A DNA stretch of 64,000 nucleotides from Enterobacter asburiae (GTDB taxonomy: Bacteria > Pseudomonadota > Gammaproteobacteria > Enterobacterales > Enterobacteriaceae), in assembly GCF_024599655.1 (NCBI RefSeq), contig NZ_CP102247.1:3038001-3102000 (forward strand), in the 5' to 3' direction. The first letter of the stretch is position 1, and each line of letters begins with the position of its first letter. The translations under genes were made by a program, and so were the position numbers. Positions 54,281 through 63,760 of the stretch are shown piece after piece. The notes under the pieces were generated by a model. That model searched no databases. It worked only from the letters and a program-made list of their open reading frames with translations, and was not told the origin of the DNA.

Positions 54281-55234
54281 TTATTTGTTCAGCTGGAACA
54301 GAGACATGCCCTGCATATCGCTAAACGCTTTATAAGACGCCTGCAAGGCCGCCTGCTGCATGGTGTAAGAGGAAATCGCTTCGTTCCAGTCAACATCTAC
54401 CAGATCACTCATCTGCTTGGTCTGACCCAGCGCGCGGTCATCACCCAGCGTATCGAGTTTTTCCAGCTCGTTCATCTTGGTTCCCACATCCGCAACGACC
54501 GTCAGGACATTGTTCTGGGAGTTTTTGATGCCGATTTGCGCATTGGCAATCACCTGGCTTTGTGCCGTTGCGGCAGCCGGATCGTTCTCAATCGGTGTCT
54601 TCAGCGACGCAATGGCAGAATCCAGGATTTTGAACATGTTTGTTTCGCCATACCCACCGCCCGGCAGCTGTTCCGCATTACTGGTAATGCTTTCGAAAAT
54701 TTGCTGTCCGGTATGGCTGATGGTCATATTTCGCGCCGTATCAACCTGCTGGCTGATGGCCTCTGCGCCGCCGTTGTAATCCCCGGTCGCGGCATCAAAC
54801 GGTGCGCTCTCTGTTTTGTATCCCGCAAAGATAAAGCGACCATTACCGTCCGTCGTGTTGGCCAGGTTCATCAGCTGATCGCGGATCCCCTGAATATCGG
54901 TCGCCAGAGAAAGACGGTCGTCATCGCTTAATGTGCCGTTTGAGGCATAAACCAGCTTCTCGCGCACGCTTGAGATCGCGGTATTCACTTGGGTTAACAC
55001 GTTATCTTCCAGCGAGACCTTCTGCGTTGCAAAGGTACGCGCGAGTGCAAACTGGCTGTTTTGCGACTGAGATTGTGACAGAACGATGGCCTGCGACGCG
55101 GCGATAGGATCGTCCGAAGGACGATTGACGCGCTTACCGGTGGACATTTGCTCACCGTAGCTCAGCCATCTGCTCTGGGAATCGGTGATTCCACGCATGT
55201 TCTGCTCATACATCATCTGGGTGCTAATACGCAT
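54281..55234 (-). CDS. flgL: Flagellar hook-filament junction protein FlgL (HAP3)
   Basis: 317 residues as in E. coli. The N-terminal D0 coil (MRISTQMMYEQNMRGI) and the C-terminal coil (TMQQAALQASYKAFSDMQGMSLFQLNK) are flagellin-like. It joins the filament to FlgK. Fourteen bases after flgK; both are under the sigma-28 promoter at 56932. Confidence 0.96.
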   Translation of the reverse strand: MRISTQMMYEQNMRGITDSQSRWLSYGEQMSTGKRVNRPSDDPIAASQAIVLSQSQSQNSQFALARTFATQKVSLEDNVLTQVNTAISSVREKLVYASNGTLSDDDRLSLATDIQGIRDQLMNLANTTDGNGRFIFAGYKTESAPFDAATGDYNGGAEAISQQVDTARNMTISHTGQQIFESITSNAEQLPGGGYGETNMFKILDSAIASLKTPIENDPAAATAQSQVIANAQIGIKNSQNNVLTVVADVGTKMNELEKLDTLGDDRALGQTKQMSDLVDVDWNEAISSYTMQQAALQASYKAFSDMQGMSLFQLNK

Positions 55235-55248
55235 TGTTCACCTCAACC

Positions 55249-56889
55249 TTAACGAATGTTGATAATTGCATCGAAGAGCGTACTGGCAGTTTGTAATACC
55301 TGGGCATTGGCCAGGTAATACTGCTGATAACGCTGCAAATTGCCATACTCTTCGTCGAGGTTTACCCCAGAGATGGTCTGCTGCTGCTTGATTAACTGCG
55401 TCTCCACGTTGGCTTTCGTCTGGCTGCTCACCTTCAGTGACGCCGTTGAGCTACCCACGGTACTGACGAGAGAGGCATACGCATCGTTGAAGGTTTTGTT
55501 GCCCCCCACGACTTTCGCGTTTTGTAGATCGAGCAGTTTCTGGCCGTTACGGTTGTCACTTTCGCCGCCGTTCTGCACCGATGCCATCGCCAGTTTGGAC
55601 TCGTCGCTGATCGCGAGATCCATGTTCATGATGACGTTGGAAACAGGCTTCACGGTAAAGCTGTCTTTGGTATTTGCCGTGCCGCTGACGTTGACGTTAA
55701 GGCCATCAAACGACAGATTACCGCTGGCATCCGGGCTCATCGTAAAGCTGGTTTTGTCTGACGTGCGGGTGACCGTCCAGTCAGTGCCGTTAAACTGCAG
55801 TTTATAGTCTGTTGCCTGGACCTGTTTACTGTCCGCCACGGAGGCCGTGACAACGGCCGAGCCGCCGTTCTTGCTGTTGGACAGCACCGCCGGAGAACCA
55901 AAATTGAACAGCTTACCGCCCGCATCACCGTTCGCATCAAAACCGGCTTCATGCTGCGTGTTCATCGCATCGGCGAAGGCCAACGCCATCTGGTTCAGGC
56001 TGTTACGCGCTTTATCCAGATCTTCCGTGCGGAAGGTCAGTAAACCGCCTAAAGAACCGGTGGTGATAAATTTCTCGGGGATCTCAATATTACCCGCCAC
56101 GTCATCGACGTAGGCAATGGTCGTACGAGCCGGATCGGCGCTGGACTTCACGGCTGCCAGTTGGCTGGCTTTGCTGCCCTGCACCAGGCTGTAACCGTTG
56201 CCGAGAGAGATATTAAACGTGCCGCTATCCTGTACGGAGACTTCCACGCCAACGATTTTGTTCAGTTCAGTCACGAGCTGATCCCGCTGGTCGAGCAGGT
56301 CGTTAGGCGAAGCGCCCGCACCGACGCCGGTCAGACGGGAAATCTGATCGTTCAGGTTCGCAATCTGTGTCGCGTAGTTGTTGATCTGAGACACGCTGCT
56401 TGAGATGGCGGTATTGACCTGCGTATCCTGGTCACGAAGATACTGATCGTTGGTTTTGAACTGATTGACCAGCCCCCCCGCTTTACCCAGCACCGTCTGA
56501 CGGGCAGCCGGGTCTTCCGCGTTGCTCACCAGGGTTTGCAGGCTTTTGAAGAAGTCCTGCAGCGTGGTGGAGAGCGAGTTGGTGGTATCGGAGAGCACAT
56601 CGTCAATTTTTGACATCTGCTGATAGCGCGTCGTCAGACCGCTGCTCTGCGTCTGCGCGGCGCGCAGCTGGTTGGTGATGAAGGCGTCATACTCACGCTG
56701 GACACCGGAGACATAAACCCCGTTACCCACCCAGCCACCGCCGCTCAGCGTGCTGTTAGAGGCACCCAGCACGGTCGTCTGGCGGGTGTAACCTGCCACG
56801 TTATAGCTTGAAATATTATTACTGACGGTATTGAGTGCCGACTGCGCAGCACTGAGGCCACTCATGGCGCTGTTAATCAAACTGGACAT
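55249..56889 (-). CDS. flgK: Flagellar hook-filament junction protein FlgK (HAP1)
   Basis: 546 residues (547 in E. coli). N-terminal SSLINSAMSGLSAAQSALNTVSNNISSYNVAGYTRQT and C-terminal NLDEEYGNLQRYQQYYLANAQVLQTASTLFDAIINIR form the D0/D1 rod-like ends. ATG 56889 has AAGGA ten bases upstream; the longer frame is not homologous. The middle domain differs most from E. coli, as expected for the exposed region. Confidence 0.96.
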   Translation of the reverse strand: MSSLINSAMSGLSAAQSALNTVSNNISSYNVAGYTRQTTVLGASNSTLSGGGWVGNGVYVSGVQREYDAFITNQLRAAQTQSSGLTTRYQQMSKIDDVLSDTTNSLSTTLQDFFKSLQTLVSNAEDPAARQTVLGKAGGLVNQFKTNDQYLRDQDTQVNTAISSSVSQINNYATQIANLNDQISRLTGVGAGASPNDLLDQRDQLVTELNKIVGVEVSVQDSGTFNISLGNGYSLVQGSKASQLAAVKSSADPARTTIAYVDDVAGNIEIPEKFITTGSLGGLLTFRTEDLDKARNSLNQMALAFADAMNTQHEAGFDANGDAGGKLFNFGSPAVLSNSKNGGSAVVTASVADSKQVQATDYKLQFNGTDWTVTRTSDKTSFTMSPDASGNLSFDGLNVNVSGTANTKDSFTVKPVSNVIMNMDLAISDESKLAMASVQNGGESDNRNGQKLLDLQNAKVVGGNKTFNDAYASLVSTVGSSTASLKVSSQTKANVETQLIKQQQTISGVNLDEEYGNLQRYQQYYLANAQVLQTASTLFDAIINIR

Positions 56890-56931
56890 GGGGGTTCCTT
56901 TTATACGTTCAGACACGAGTCCTGATGAAGG

Positions 56932-56958
56932 TTATCGGCAACCTCCACCGGGACTTGA
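56932..56958 (-). promoter_or_regulatory. Sigma-28 (FliA) promoter of flgKL
   Basis: On the minus strand TCAAGTCC (56958-56951), 11 bases, GCCGATAA (56939-56932). The -10 is a perfect FliA match and the spacing is exact; the -35 matches five of eight. It makes flgKL late flagellar genes as in E. coli. Confidence 0.85.
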
Positions 56959-56964
56959 GAACTT

Positions 56965-57918
56965 TCAGAACAGATTTTCAATATCTGTGCTATAGGCTTT
57001 GCTGACCTTCTCGCCCATGGATTTCAGCTGCTGGATCATGCTGGTGAGCTTACGTGCATAGTTCGGGTCAGTCGCGTAGCCCGCGTTTTGCAGCGCCTGA
57101 GCACCCTGCTCCGCCGTCGCCGCCTGCGTAACGGCGGTATAACGCGGATTTCGGCTCAGCAGGCCGACATAATCGGACAATGCTTCCAGATAAGAGCTGT
57201 AGACGCGGAATTTTGCTTTGACCTTCACCGCCGCACCGTTCTCGTATTCCGTGGTCGTGATCTCCGTCGTCGGCCCCTTCCAGCTGGAGGTGGCTTTCAC
57301 GCCGAAGATGTTGAAGCTCGGCTCGCCGTTTTCCTTGCGGATCTGGCGCTGTCCCCAGCCCGACTCCAGCGCAGCCTGCGCCAGAATCAGGTGATGCGGC
57401 ACGCCGCTCTGCTGGCTGGCAAGGCGCGCAGGCAGAGAAAGCTGCGCCAGGAAGTCTTTGCTGTCACCCGAGAGCGGCTCATCGCCGCTCTCCGTCGCTT
57501 TAGGTATGGCTTTACGCACCAGCTGCGTCAGGGCCTGGTTCTGATAACTGGTCACCGTTTCCAGGTCGAACTTCATCGGTACCTGCTGCGGCTGCTCCTG
57601 AAGCTGAATACCCTGCGCGGCTTCGGTCTGTTTCACAATCATGTCAGCCAGACCGAGGCCTTTACCGGCTGTCATCTGCTGCGCAATCTGCTGGTCATAC
57701 ATGCTGGTGTAGAGACGCGTTGAATCACTGCTGAACATCCCGTCTTTCGGCAGGGTTTCACGCATGCTTTTCAGCATCATCTGTACAAACATCCCTTCCA
57801 CCTGGCGGGCGACCGGGCGGATGTTCGCCGCCGGGTCTTTGCCTGCTTTGGTTTTCAGTTCGTTGAGCGACTGGGCGTCCCAGGCGGCACTGGTCAACAG
57901 TTTGCTATCGGTCAGCAT
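56965..57918 (-). CDS. flgJ: Rod-cap protein and peptidoglycan hydrolase FlgJ
   Basis: 317 residues (313 in E. coli). The N-terminal rod-scaffolding half (about 1-150, ending QQVPMKFDLETV) is followed by the GH73 muramidase half with catalytic glutamate in AALESGWGQRQI and the YENGAAVKVKAKFRVYSSY segment. The start overlaps the flgI stop by one base (TAATG). Confidence 0.95.
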   Translation of the reverse strand: MLTDSKLLTSAAWDAQSLNELKTKAGKDPAANIRPVARQVEGMFVQMMLKSMRETLPKDGMFSSDSTRLYTSMYDQQIAQQMTAGKGLGLADMIVKQTEAAQGIQLQEQPQQVPMKFDLETVTSYQNQALTQLVRKAIPKATESGDEPLSGDSKDFLAQLSLPARLASQQSGVPHHLILAQAALESGWGQRQIRKENGEPSFNIFGVKATSSWKGPTTEITTTEYENGAAVKVKAKFRVYSSYLEALSDYVGLLSRNPRYTAVTQAATAEQGAQALQNAGYATDPNYARKLTSMIQQLKSMGEKVSKAYSTDIENLF

Positions 57919-59015
57919 TAGATGATTTCCAGTTTGGCGCGCAGGCAGCCCGCGCTTTGCATGGATTGCAGGATAGACATCAGGTCCATCGGCGTTGCCC
58001 CCAGGGCGTTCAGGGCACGTACCACGCTGTTCAGGTTGGCGCTGGAGCGAACGCTCTGCAGCGACCCGCCGCTCTGACGCATATCAATCTGCGTTTGCGG
58101 CGTCACCACCGTCTGACCGCCACCAAATGGCGTATTCGGCTGGCTCACGTTCGCGGAGCGGTTTACCGTCACGGAGAGATTCCCCTGCGCCACGGCACAG
58201 CTGTCCAGCGACACTTCCCGGTTCATCACCACCGAGCCGGTACGGGAGTTGATGATCACTTTCGCATCCTGCACCGGAACGTTCACTTCCATATTCTGGA
58301 TATCCGCCAGCATGCGCACCTGGTTGCTGCTGCCGGTGGAGGTACGGATCTGCACGGTGCGCGCATCGAGTGCCGTTGCATTACCGTAGCCGCGGCTGCG
58401 GTTGATGGTATCGGCAATTTGCTGCGCCATCGTGAAGTCTTCATTATTGAGCTGCAGGTTGATGGTGTTGCCCGCGCCAAACTGGGTCGGCAGTTCACGC
58501 TCAATGATCGCACCGTTGGTGATACGTCCACCGTTCAGCTGGTTCACCTGCACGCTGCTTCCACCTGCGGATGCACCCGCACCGCCAACCAGAATGTTCC
58601 CCTGCGCCAGCGCATACACCTGGCTGTCAACGCCTTTCAGCGGGGTCATCAGCAGCGTACCGCCGCGCAGGCTTTTGGCGTTACCCATTGAGGAGACCAC
58701 CACATCAATGGTCTGCCCCTGACGCGCAAACGCCGGGTAGGACGCGGTGACCATGACCGCGGCCACGTTTTTCAGTTGCATGTTGGTTCCCGCCGGCACG
58801 GTAATGCCGAGCTGAGAAAGCATGTTGTTCAGGCTTTGGGTGGTGAACGGCGTCTGGGTCGTCTGGTCACCGGTACCATCCAGACCCACCACCAGGCCGT
58901 AGCCAATCAGGGAGTTTTCACGTACGCCCTGAACGCTGGTGAGATCGCGAATACGGTCAGCCTGGGCAAATGTTGCCACCAGCGCGAGCGCCACGGCGAA
59001 GATCGATTTAAACAT
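57918..59015 (-). CDS. flgI: Flagellar P-ring protein FlgI
   Basis: 365 residues as in E. coli. Sec signal peptide MFKSIFAVALALVATFAQA, then DRIRDLTSVQGVRENSLIGYGLVVGLDGTGD, the P-ring signature. The pair of cysteines (SLDSCAVAQ and AGCLRAKLEII) that form a disulfide is present. It builds the ring in the peptidoglycan layer. Confidence 0.97.
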   Translation of the reverse strand: MFKSIFAVALALVATFAQADRIRDLTSVQGVRENSLIGYGLVVGLDGTGDQTTQTPFTTQSLNNMLSQLGITVPAGTNMQLKNVAAVMVTASYPAFARQGQTIDVVVSSMGNAKSLRGGTLLMTPLKGVDSQVYALAQGNILVGGAGASAGGSSVQVNQLNGGRITNGAIIERELPTQFGAGNTINLQLNNEDFTMAQQIADTINRSRGYGNATALDARTVQIRTSTGSSNQVRMLADIQNMEVNVPVQDAKVIINSRTGSVVMNREVSLDSCAVAQGNLSVTVNRSANVSQPNTPFGGGQTVVTPQTQIDMRQSGGSLQSVRSSANLNSVVRALNALGATPMDLMSILQSMQSAGCLRAKLEII

Positions 59016-59027
59016 GGGTCACCTCGC

Positions 59028-59726
59028 TTACATCGGCGATAAATTAAGGAAGAAGCGCTGCAGCCAACCCATATTTTGCGCTTCATTGATATAGCCGTTG
59101 CCGACGTACTCAATGCGTGCATCCGCCACCTGGGTGGACGGAACGGTGTTGGTGCCGCTGATGGTGCGAGGGTTAACCACGCCCGAGAAGCGAATGAATT
59201 CAGTGCCCTGGTTGATGGCGATCTGTTTTTCACCCACAACGTGTAAGTTGCCGTTAACCAGTACCTGGTCAACCGTGACCGTCAGCGTACCGCTGAAGGT
59301 ATTGCTGGCGTTCGCGCCGCCTTTGCCGTTAAAGGTATTGCCGCCGGACGCGTTCACATCAGCACGCGCGTTGCCGAACAGCCCTTCGAGATAGCGTGGC
59401 ACGGTATCGAAGCCAAAATTGGTTTTGCCATCGCGGCTGGCGTTCGCCGACGAGCTCTTGCTCGCGCTGACGTTTTCCTGCAGCACAATGGTCAATGTAT
59501 CGCCGACGTTACGCGGGCGGCGATCTTCAAACAGCGGCTGATAGCCGTAATTAATCGGCTGCGCGGTCTGGAAAATGGAGCCGTTGACCACTGGCGCAGG
59601 GCCAGGAACGGGTTGGGCAGTCGTCGCACCCTGGACCAATGGTTTAGACGGGATCAAAGCACACCCGCTGAGGGTGACAGCCAGAACAGTCAGTATCGGA
59701 TAACGAAACGCCGCGTTTTTTTGCAT
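59028..59726 (-). CDS. flgH: Flagellar L-ring lipoprotein FlgH
   Basis: 232 residues from ATG 59726, as in E. coli. Signal peptide with lipobox LSGC (ILTVLAVTLSGCALIPS), then SIFQTAQPINYGYQPLFEDRRPRNVGDTLTIVLQENVSASKSSS, the L-ring signature. An in-frame ATG at 59735 adds three residues; MQKNAAF fits the E. coli start better. It forms the outer-membrane ring. Confidence 0.95.
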   Translation of the reverse strand: MQKNAAFRYPILTVLAVTLSGCALIPSKPLVQGATTAQPVPGPAPVVNGSIFQTAQPINYGYQPLFEDRRPRNVGDTLTIVLQENVSASKSSSANASRDGKTNFGFDTVPRYLEGLFGNARADVNASGGNTFNGKGGANASNTFSGTLTVTVDQVLVNGNLHVVGEKQIAINQGTEFIRFSGVVNPRTISGTNTVPSTQVADARIEYVGNGYINEAQNMGWLQRFFLNLSPM

Positions 59727-59783
59727 TGCCTTCATCTTCGAAAACAGGGAGCCGGTGCGGCGTTTACCGCACCGGGCTACACC

Positions 59784-60566
59784 TTAGAGTTGCGTCAGTT
59801 TCTGCAGCATCTGGTCGGTCGTCGACACTGCTTTACTGTTAATTTCATACGCGCGCTGAACCTGGATCATATTCACCAGCTCTTCCGCCACGTTCACGTT
59901 GGACGTTTCAACATAACCCTGATACAGCAGGCCCGCACCGTTCAGGCCCGGGGTGCTCTCATTAGGCGTACCGGAGGATTGCGTTTCGGTGTAGAGGTTC
60001 TCACCAATGCTTTCCAGACCGGTATCGTTCATGAAGGTGGTCAGGTTGAGCTGCCCAACCTGAACCGGCGCGGCCTGTCCCTGCTGGGTCACGCTGACCA
60101 CACCGTCACGTCCGATGGTGATGCTCAGGGCGTTCGCCGGGATGGTAATTGCAGGCTGAACCTGGAAACCGCCCGCCGTCACCAGCTGGCCGTTCTGATC
60201 CACCTGGAATGAGCCGTCACGGGTATAGGCCGAGGTACCGTCAGGCAGCTGCACCTGGAAGAAACCCTGCCCTTTAATGGCCACATCTTTACTGTTGTTG
60301 GTCTGAGACAGGTTGCCCTGGCTGTGCAGACGCTCAGTGGCCACCGGGCGAACGCCGGTACCGATCTGCAGGCCCGACGGCAGCGTCGTCTGTTCAGAAG
60401 ACTGCGCGCCCGGCTGGCGGATGGTTTGATAAAGCAAATCTTCGAAAACGGCACGCTGACGCTTGAAACCATTGGTGCTCACGTTTGCCAGGTTGTTGGC
60501 AATCACGTCCATATTGGTTTGCTGGGCGTCCAGGCCAGTTTTCGCGATCCATAAAGAACTGATCAT
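59784..60566 (-). CDS. flgG: Flagellar distal rod protein FlgG
   Basis: 260 residues as in E. coli. N-terminal rod/hook signature TGLDAQQTNMDVIANNLANVSTNGFKRQ and C-terminal VNMIQVQRAYEINSKAVSTTDQMLQKL. Eleven bases after flgF. Confidence 0.97.
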   Translation of the reverse strand: MISSLWIAKTGLDAQQTNMDVIANNLANVSTNGFKRQRAVFEDLLYQTIRQPGAQSSEQTTLPSGLQIGTGVRPVATERLHSQGNLSQTNNSKDVAIKGQGFFQVQLPDGTSAYTRDGSFQVDQNGQLVTAGGFQVQPAITIPANALSITIGRDGVVSVTQQGQAAPVQVGQLNLTTFMNDTGLESIGENLYTETQSSGTPNESTPGLNGAGLLYQGYVETSNVNVAEELVNMIQVQRAYEINSKAVSTTDQMLQKLTQL

Positions 60567-60577
60567 AAGGAGTCCTG

Positions 60578-61333
60578 TTAACTCATAGCCAGAAGTTGGT
60601 TAGCTTTGCCCGCGTTTTCATCCACGCTGCTGATGATCTTCATCTGCATTTCAAAACGACGGGCGCTGGCAATCATGTCGGTCATGGCTTCAACCGGCTT
60701 GACGTTGCTGCCTTCCAGAACGCCGGACATCACGCGGATGCTCGGATCGGCCTGTAACGTGGCACCACGCGTCGCCTGCGCCGCCTGGGTCAGACGGAAC
60801 ATGCCGTCATCGCCACGCTGCACGTCTTTGCCTTCCGCCTTAACCAGCTTCAGACGTCCGACGGGCGCAACGGTGTTGGCCGGGTCGCCCGGGTTCAGCG
60901 CCGAAATGGTGCCGTCCGCGGCGATAGTCAGCTCAGAGCCTTCCGGCACGGTCAGCGGGCCCGCTTCACCCATCACCGGATGGCCCTGAATCGTCAGCTG
61001 GCCCGTCGCGCTCACCTGGATATTGCCGTTACGGGTATAACCTTCGCTGCCGTCCGCAGTTTGCACCGCCAGCCAGCCGTCCTGCTGCAGGGCAACGTCC
61101 AGCGGGCGCGAGGTGTAGTCCATCTGCCCTGGCGTCATATCTGCGCCAGGGGTTGATGCCGTCACCAGCGTACGGGTTGGCAGAGAAAGCCCTTCAACCG
61201 GCACCGCGCGCAGCGCATTAAGCTGCGCGCGAAAGCCCGGCGTCGAGGCGTTTGCCAGGTTGCTGGCAGTAACGGCCTGCTGATTGAGCGTCTGGCTTGC
61301 CGCGCCCATCGCGGTATATATTGCGTGATCCAT
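60578..61333 (-). CDS. flgF: Flagellar proximal rod protein FlgF
   Basis: 251 residues as in E. coli. MDHAIYTAMGAASQTLNQQAVTASNLANASTPGFRAQ at the start and VEAMTDMIASARRFEMQMKIISSVDENAGKANQLL at the end. It joins the rod sections; 20 bases after flgE. Confidence 0.96.
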   Translation of the reverse strand: MDHAIYTAMGAASQTLNQQAVTASNLANASTPGFRAQLNALRAVPVEGLSLPTRTLVTASTPGADMTPGQMDYTSRPLDVALQQDGWLAVQTADGSEGYTRNGNIQVSATGQLTIQGHPVMGEAGPLTVPEGSELTIAADGTISALNPGDPANTVAPVGRLKLVKAEGKDVQRGDDGMFRLTQAAQATRGATLQADPSIRVMSGVLEGSNVKPVEAMTDMIASARRFEMQMKIISSVDENAGKANQLLAMS

Positions 61334-61353
61334 TGCGCTTTCCTGTTAGCCGC

Positions 61354-62604
61354 TTAACGCAGGTTAACCAGCGTGTTGAGGATCTGATCCTGGGTTTTGA
61401 TGGTCTGCGCGTTCGACTGATAGTTACGCTGCGCGACAATCATGTTCACCAGTTCTTTACTCATATCCACGTTGGAGGCTTCCAGCGCGCCGTTGGTCAG
61501 CTTGCCGAAGTTACCGGTGCCTGCGGTACCCAGCAGCGCCACGCCGGAGGACTGGGAGGCAGACCAGACGTTGTCGCCTTCCGATTTCAGGCCTTCGTTG
61601 TTCGCGAAGTTTGCCAGCACGATCTGACCCAGAACCTGAGTCTGTTCGTTGGAGTAGTTCCCCACAACGGTGCCGTCATCGTTGATCTGATAGCTCACCA
61701 GGTCGCCCGGCTTGAAGCCGTTCTGATTGGTCGCCACGATATTGTTTGCACCGGTGTTCTGCTGCATGGAGTTCTGGAAGCTGAGGGAGAAGGTCGCAGC
61801 CGTCGCACCGCTGACAGAACCCGTGGTGATGTTAATTGCCGGCGTGGCGTTTGGCGTTGCGCTCAGTACACCCGCAGCGTCGTAGTTATAGACACCCGCC
61901 AGGTTACCGTTCGCATCAAAGTTCATCTGCGCCGCTTTGGCCGCTGTAGAACCCGCAACGCTGCCGTCCTGAGTGTAAAGATCCCATTTATTGTCGGCCG
62001 TCTTAACGTAGTAGACATACATGTTATGGGCGTTACCCTGGCTGTCGAATACGGTCACGGTCCCTTTTTTGTTATAGGTATCCGGGTTAGTCGCATCGAA
62101 GGGGGCCGTTTGAACAGGATCGGTTGAGTTCAGGTTGATCTGCTGCGACGCGGTGGTGGTCGATTTCGCCGCCATCAGGGTATTCGGGATAGTAATCGCC
62201 TGAGGGTTCGCACCGGTCTGAACGGTTGGTGGCGTACCCGCTACCGGGTAGCCCGTCAGCTGCATGCCCTGCATGTTAACCAGCGTACGGTTTTCATCCA
62301 GCTTGAACTGACCGTTACGGCTGTAGAACACAGAGCCGTTGGAATCGACCATACGGAAGAAACCGTTCTGGCTGATGGCAACGTCCAGACCACGACCGGT
62401 GTTGGTAGTGGTGCCGTCGGTAAAGTCCTGAGTGATGCCCGCAACTTTCACGCCCAGGCCGACTTTGGAACCGGCAAACATGTCTGCAAATGAAGCAGAA
62501 CCGGATTTAAAACCATAGGTCGCGGAGTTGGCGATGTTGTTGCCAATGACGTCCAGGTTGGTGGCCGCAGCATTCAGGCCGCTGACCGCTTGAGAAAAGG
62601 CCAT
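61354..62604 (-). CDS. flgE: Flagellar hook protein FlgE
   Basis: 416 residues, about 14 longer than E. coli FlgE (402). D0 ends are conserved: MAFSQAVSGLNAAATNLDVIGNNIANSATYGFKSG and ELVNMIVAQRNYQSNAQTIKTQDQILNTLVNLR. The extra length is in the middle, surface-exposed part. It polymerises into the universal joint between rod and filament. Confidence 0.96.
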   Translation of the reverse strand: MAFSQAVSGLNAAATNLDVIGNNIANSATYGFKSGSASFADMFAGSKVGLGVKVAGITQDFTDGTTTNTGRGLDVAISQNGFFRMVDSNGSVFYSRNGQFKLDENRTLVNMQGMQLTGYPVAGTPPTVQTGANPQAITIPNTLMAAKSTTTASQQINLNSTDPVQTAPFDATNPDTYNKKGTVTVFDSQGNAHNMYVYYVKTADNKWDLYTQDGSVAGSTAAKAAQMNFDANGNLAGVYNYDAAGVLSATPNATPAINITTGSVSGATAATFSLSFQNSMQQNTGANNIVATNQNGFKPGDLVSYQINDDGTVVGNYSNEQTQVLGQIVLANFANNEGLKSEGDNVWSASQSSGVALLGTAGTGNFGKLTNGALEASNVDMSKELVNMIVAQRNYQSNAQTIKTQDQILNTLVNLR

Positions 62605-62630
62605 GACTTACTCCTGATAAGTGTTAAGGC

Positions 62631-63341
62631 TTAGATAATCTGCCGAACTTCGTCGAGTGTGGTGGTACCCGAGGTACCCAAATCCAGTTTGTTGCCGTCG
62701 CCCCCTTTAATCACGCCCTGAACCAGCGCGAACTGCAGCGGCTGCGCCACCAGCTGGGTCGTGCCGTTGCTGGCGCTAATCGCGACTTTGTAGGAACCGT
62801 TTGGTGCTTTCGTGCCGTCGGTCAGGCTGCCATCCCAGGTAAAGGTGTGAACGCCCGCCTTCAGCTCGCCGATATCAATGGTGCGAACCACCACGTTATT
62901 GGCATCCATGATCGTTGCAGTCACCTTGTCAGCCGGCTGCTGGAGCTCAACGCCAAACGGCGTGGTGGTCGTTGTGGTGTTGCCTTCGGTGGTGCTGGTG
63001 CCCGCCAGAATCGTGGTTCCCGGGATCATCACCCCGTGGCCAATCAGGCTTGCCGCCTGCAGAGACTGGGCGCTGTTAATCTGGCCGGAGACGGAACCGA
63101 GGGTCGTATTCAGTTTCTCAATGCCGCTAACGGTGCTGATCTGCGCAAGCTGCGTGGTCAGTTCGTTGTTCTGCATTGGGTTGGTGGGATCCTGGTTCTT
63201 AAGCTGCGCCACCAGCAGCGTCAGAAAGCTGCCCTGAAGATCGGAGGCATTGCTCCCGGTGAGGGAGTTAGAACCTGTCGTACTCTTGGTGTTATTAACA
63301 CCCGAGTTCGTAGGATCATTCACATTTACGGCGATGGACAT
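62631..63341 (-). CDS. flgD: Hook capping protein FlgD
   Basis: 236 residues (231 in E. coli). The N-terminal segment DLQGSFLTLLVAQLKNQDPTNPMQNNELTTQLAQIS is the FlgD signature; Tudor-like and Fn3-like folds follow. Needed as a cap for hook assembly. Confidence 0.95.
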   Translation of the reverse strand: MSIAVNVNDPTNSGVNNTKSTTGSNSLTGSNASDLQGSFLTLLVAQLKNQDPTNPMQNNELTTQLAQISTVSGIEKLNTTLGSVSGQINSAQSLQAASLIGHGVMIPGTTILAGTSTTEGNTTTTTTPFGVELQQPADKVTATIMDANNVVVRTIDIGELKAGVHTFTWDGSLTDGTKAPNGSYKVAISASNGTTQLVAQPLQFALVQGVIKGGDGNKLDLGTSGTTTLDEVRQII

Positions 63342-63352
63342 GCATGTCTCCT

Positions 63353-63757
63353 TTACTGGCCGAGAGTGAGTGTTTTGAGCATCATGCTCTTCACGGTATT
63401 AAGCACTTCGACGTTGGCCTGATAGCTGCGAGAAGCCGACATGGAGTTCACCATCTCACCCACCACATCCACGTTTGGCATTTTCACGTATCCGCTGGCA
63501 TCCGCGAGCGGGTTACCCGGCTCATACACCAGCCTGTCCGGCGCCTGGCTCTCTACCACATCAGACACCTTCACGCCGCCCGTCGCCGCGCCCGGCGCAG
63601 CATCGACCTGAAAGACAACCTGTTTGGCACGATAAGGCTGACCGTCTGGTCCGGTTACGCTGTCGGCGTTTGCCAGGTTACTGGCAGCCACGTTCAGGCG
63701 TTTGGACTGCGCGGTTAACGCCGAACCGGCAATATCAAAAATATTCAACAAGGCCAT
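63353..63757 (-). CDS. flgC: Flagellar proximal rod protein FlgC
   Basis: 134 residues as in E. coli. MALLNIFDIAGSALTAQSKRLNVAASNLANADSV and the C-terminal VDVVGEMVNSMSASRSYQANVEVLNTVKSMMLKTL fit the rod family. Its start lies three bases after the flgB stop. Confidence 0.97.
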   Translation of the reverse strand: MALLNIFDIAGSALTAQSKRLNVAASNLANADSVTGPDGQPYRAKQVVFQVDAAPGAATGGVKVSDVVESQAPDRLVYEPGNPLADASGYVKMPNVDVVGEMVNSMSASRSYQANVEVLNTVKSMMLKTLTLGQ

Positions 63758-63760
63758 CTA

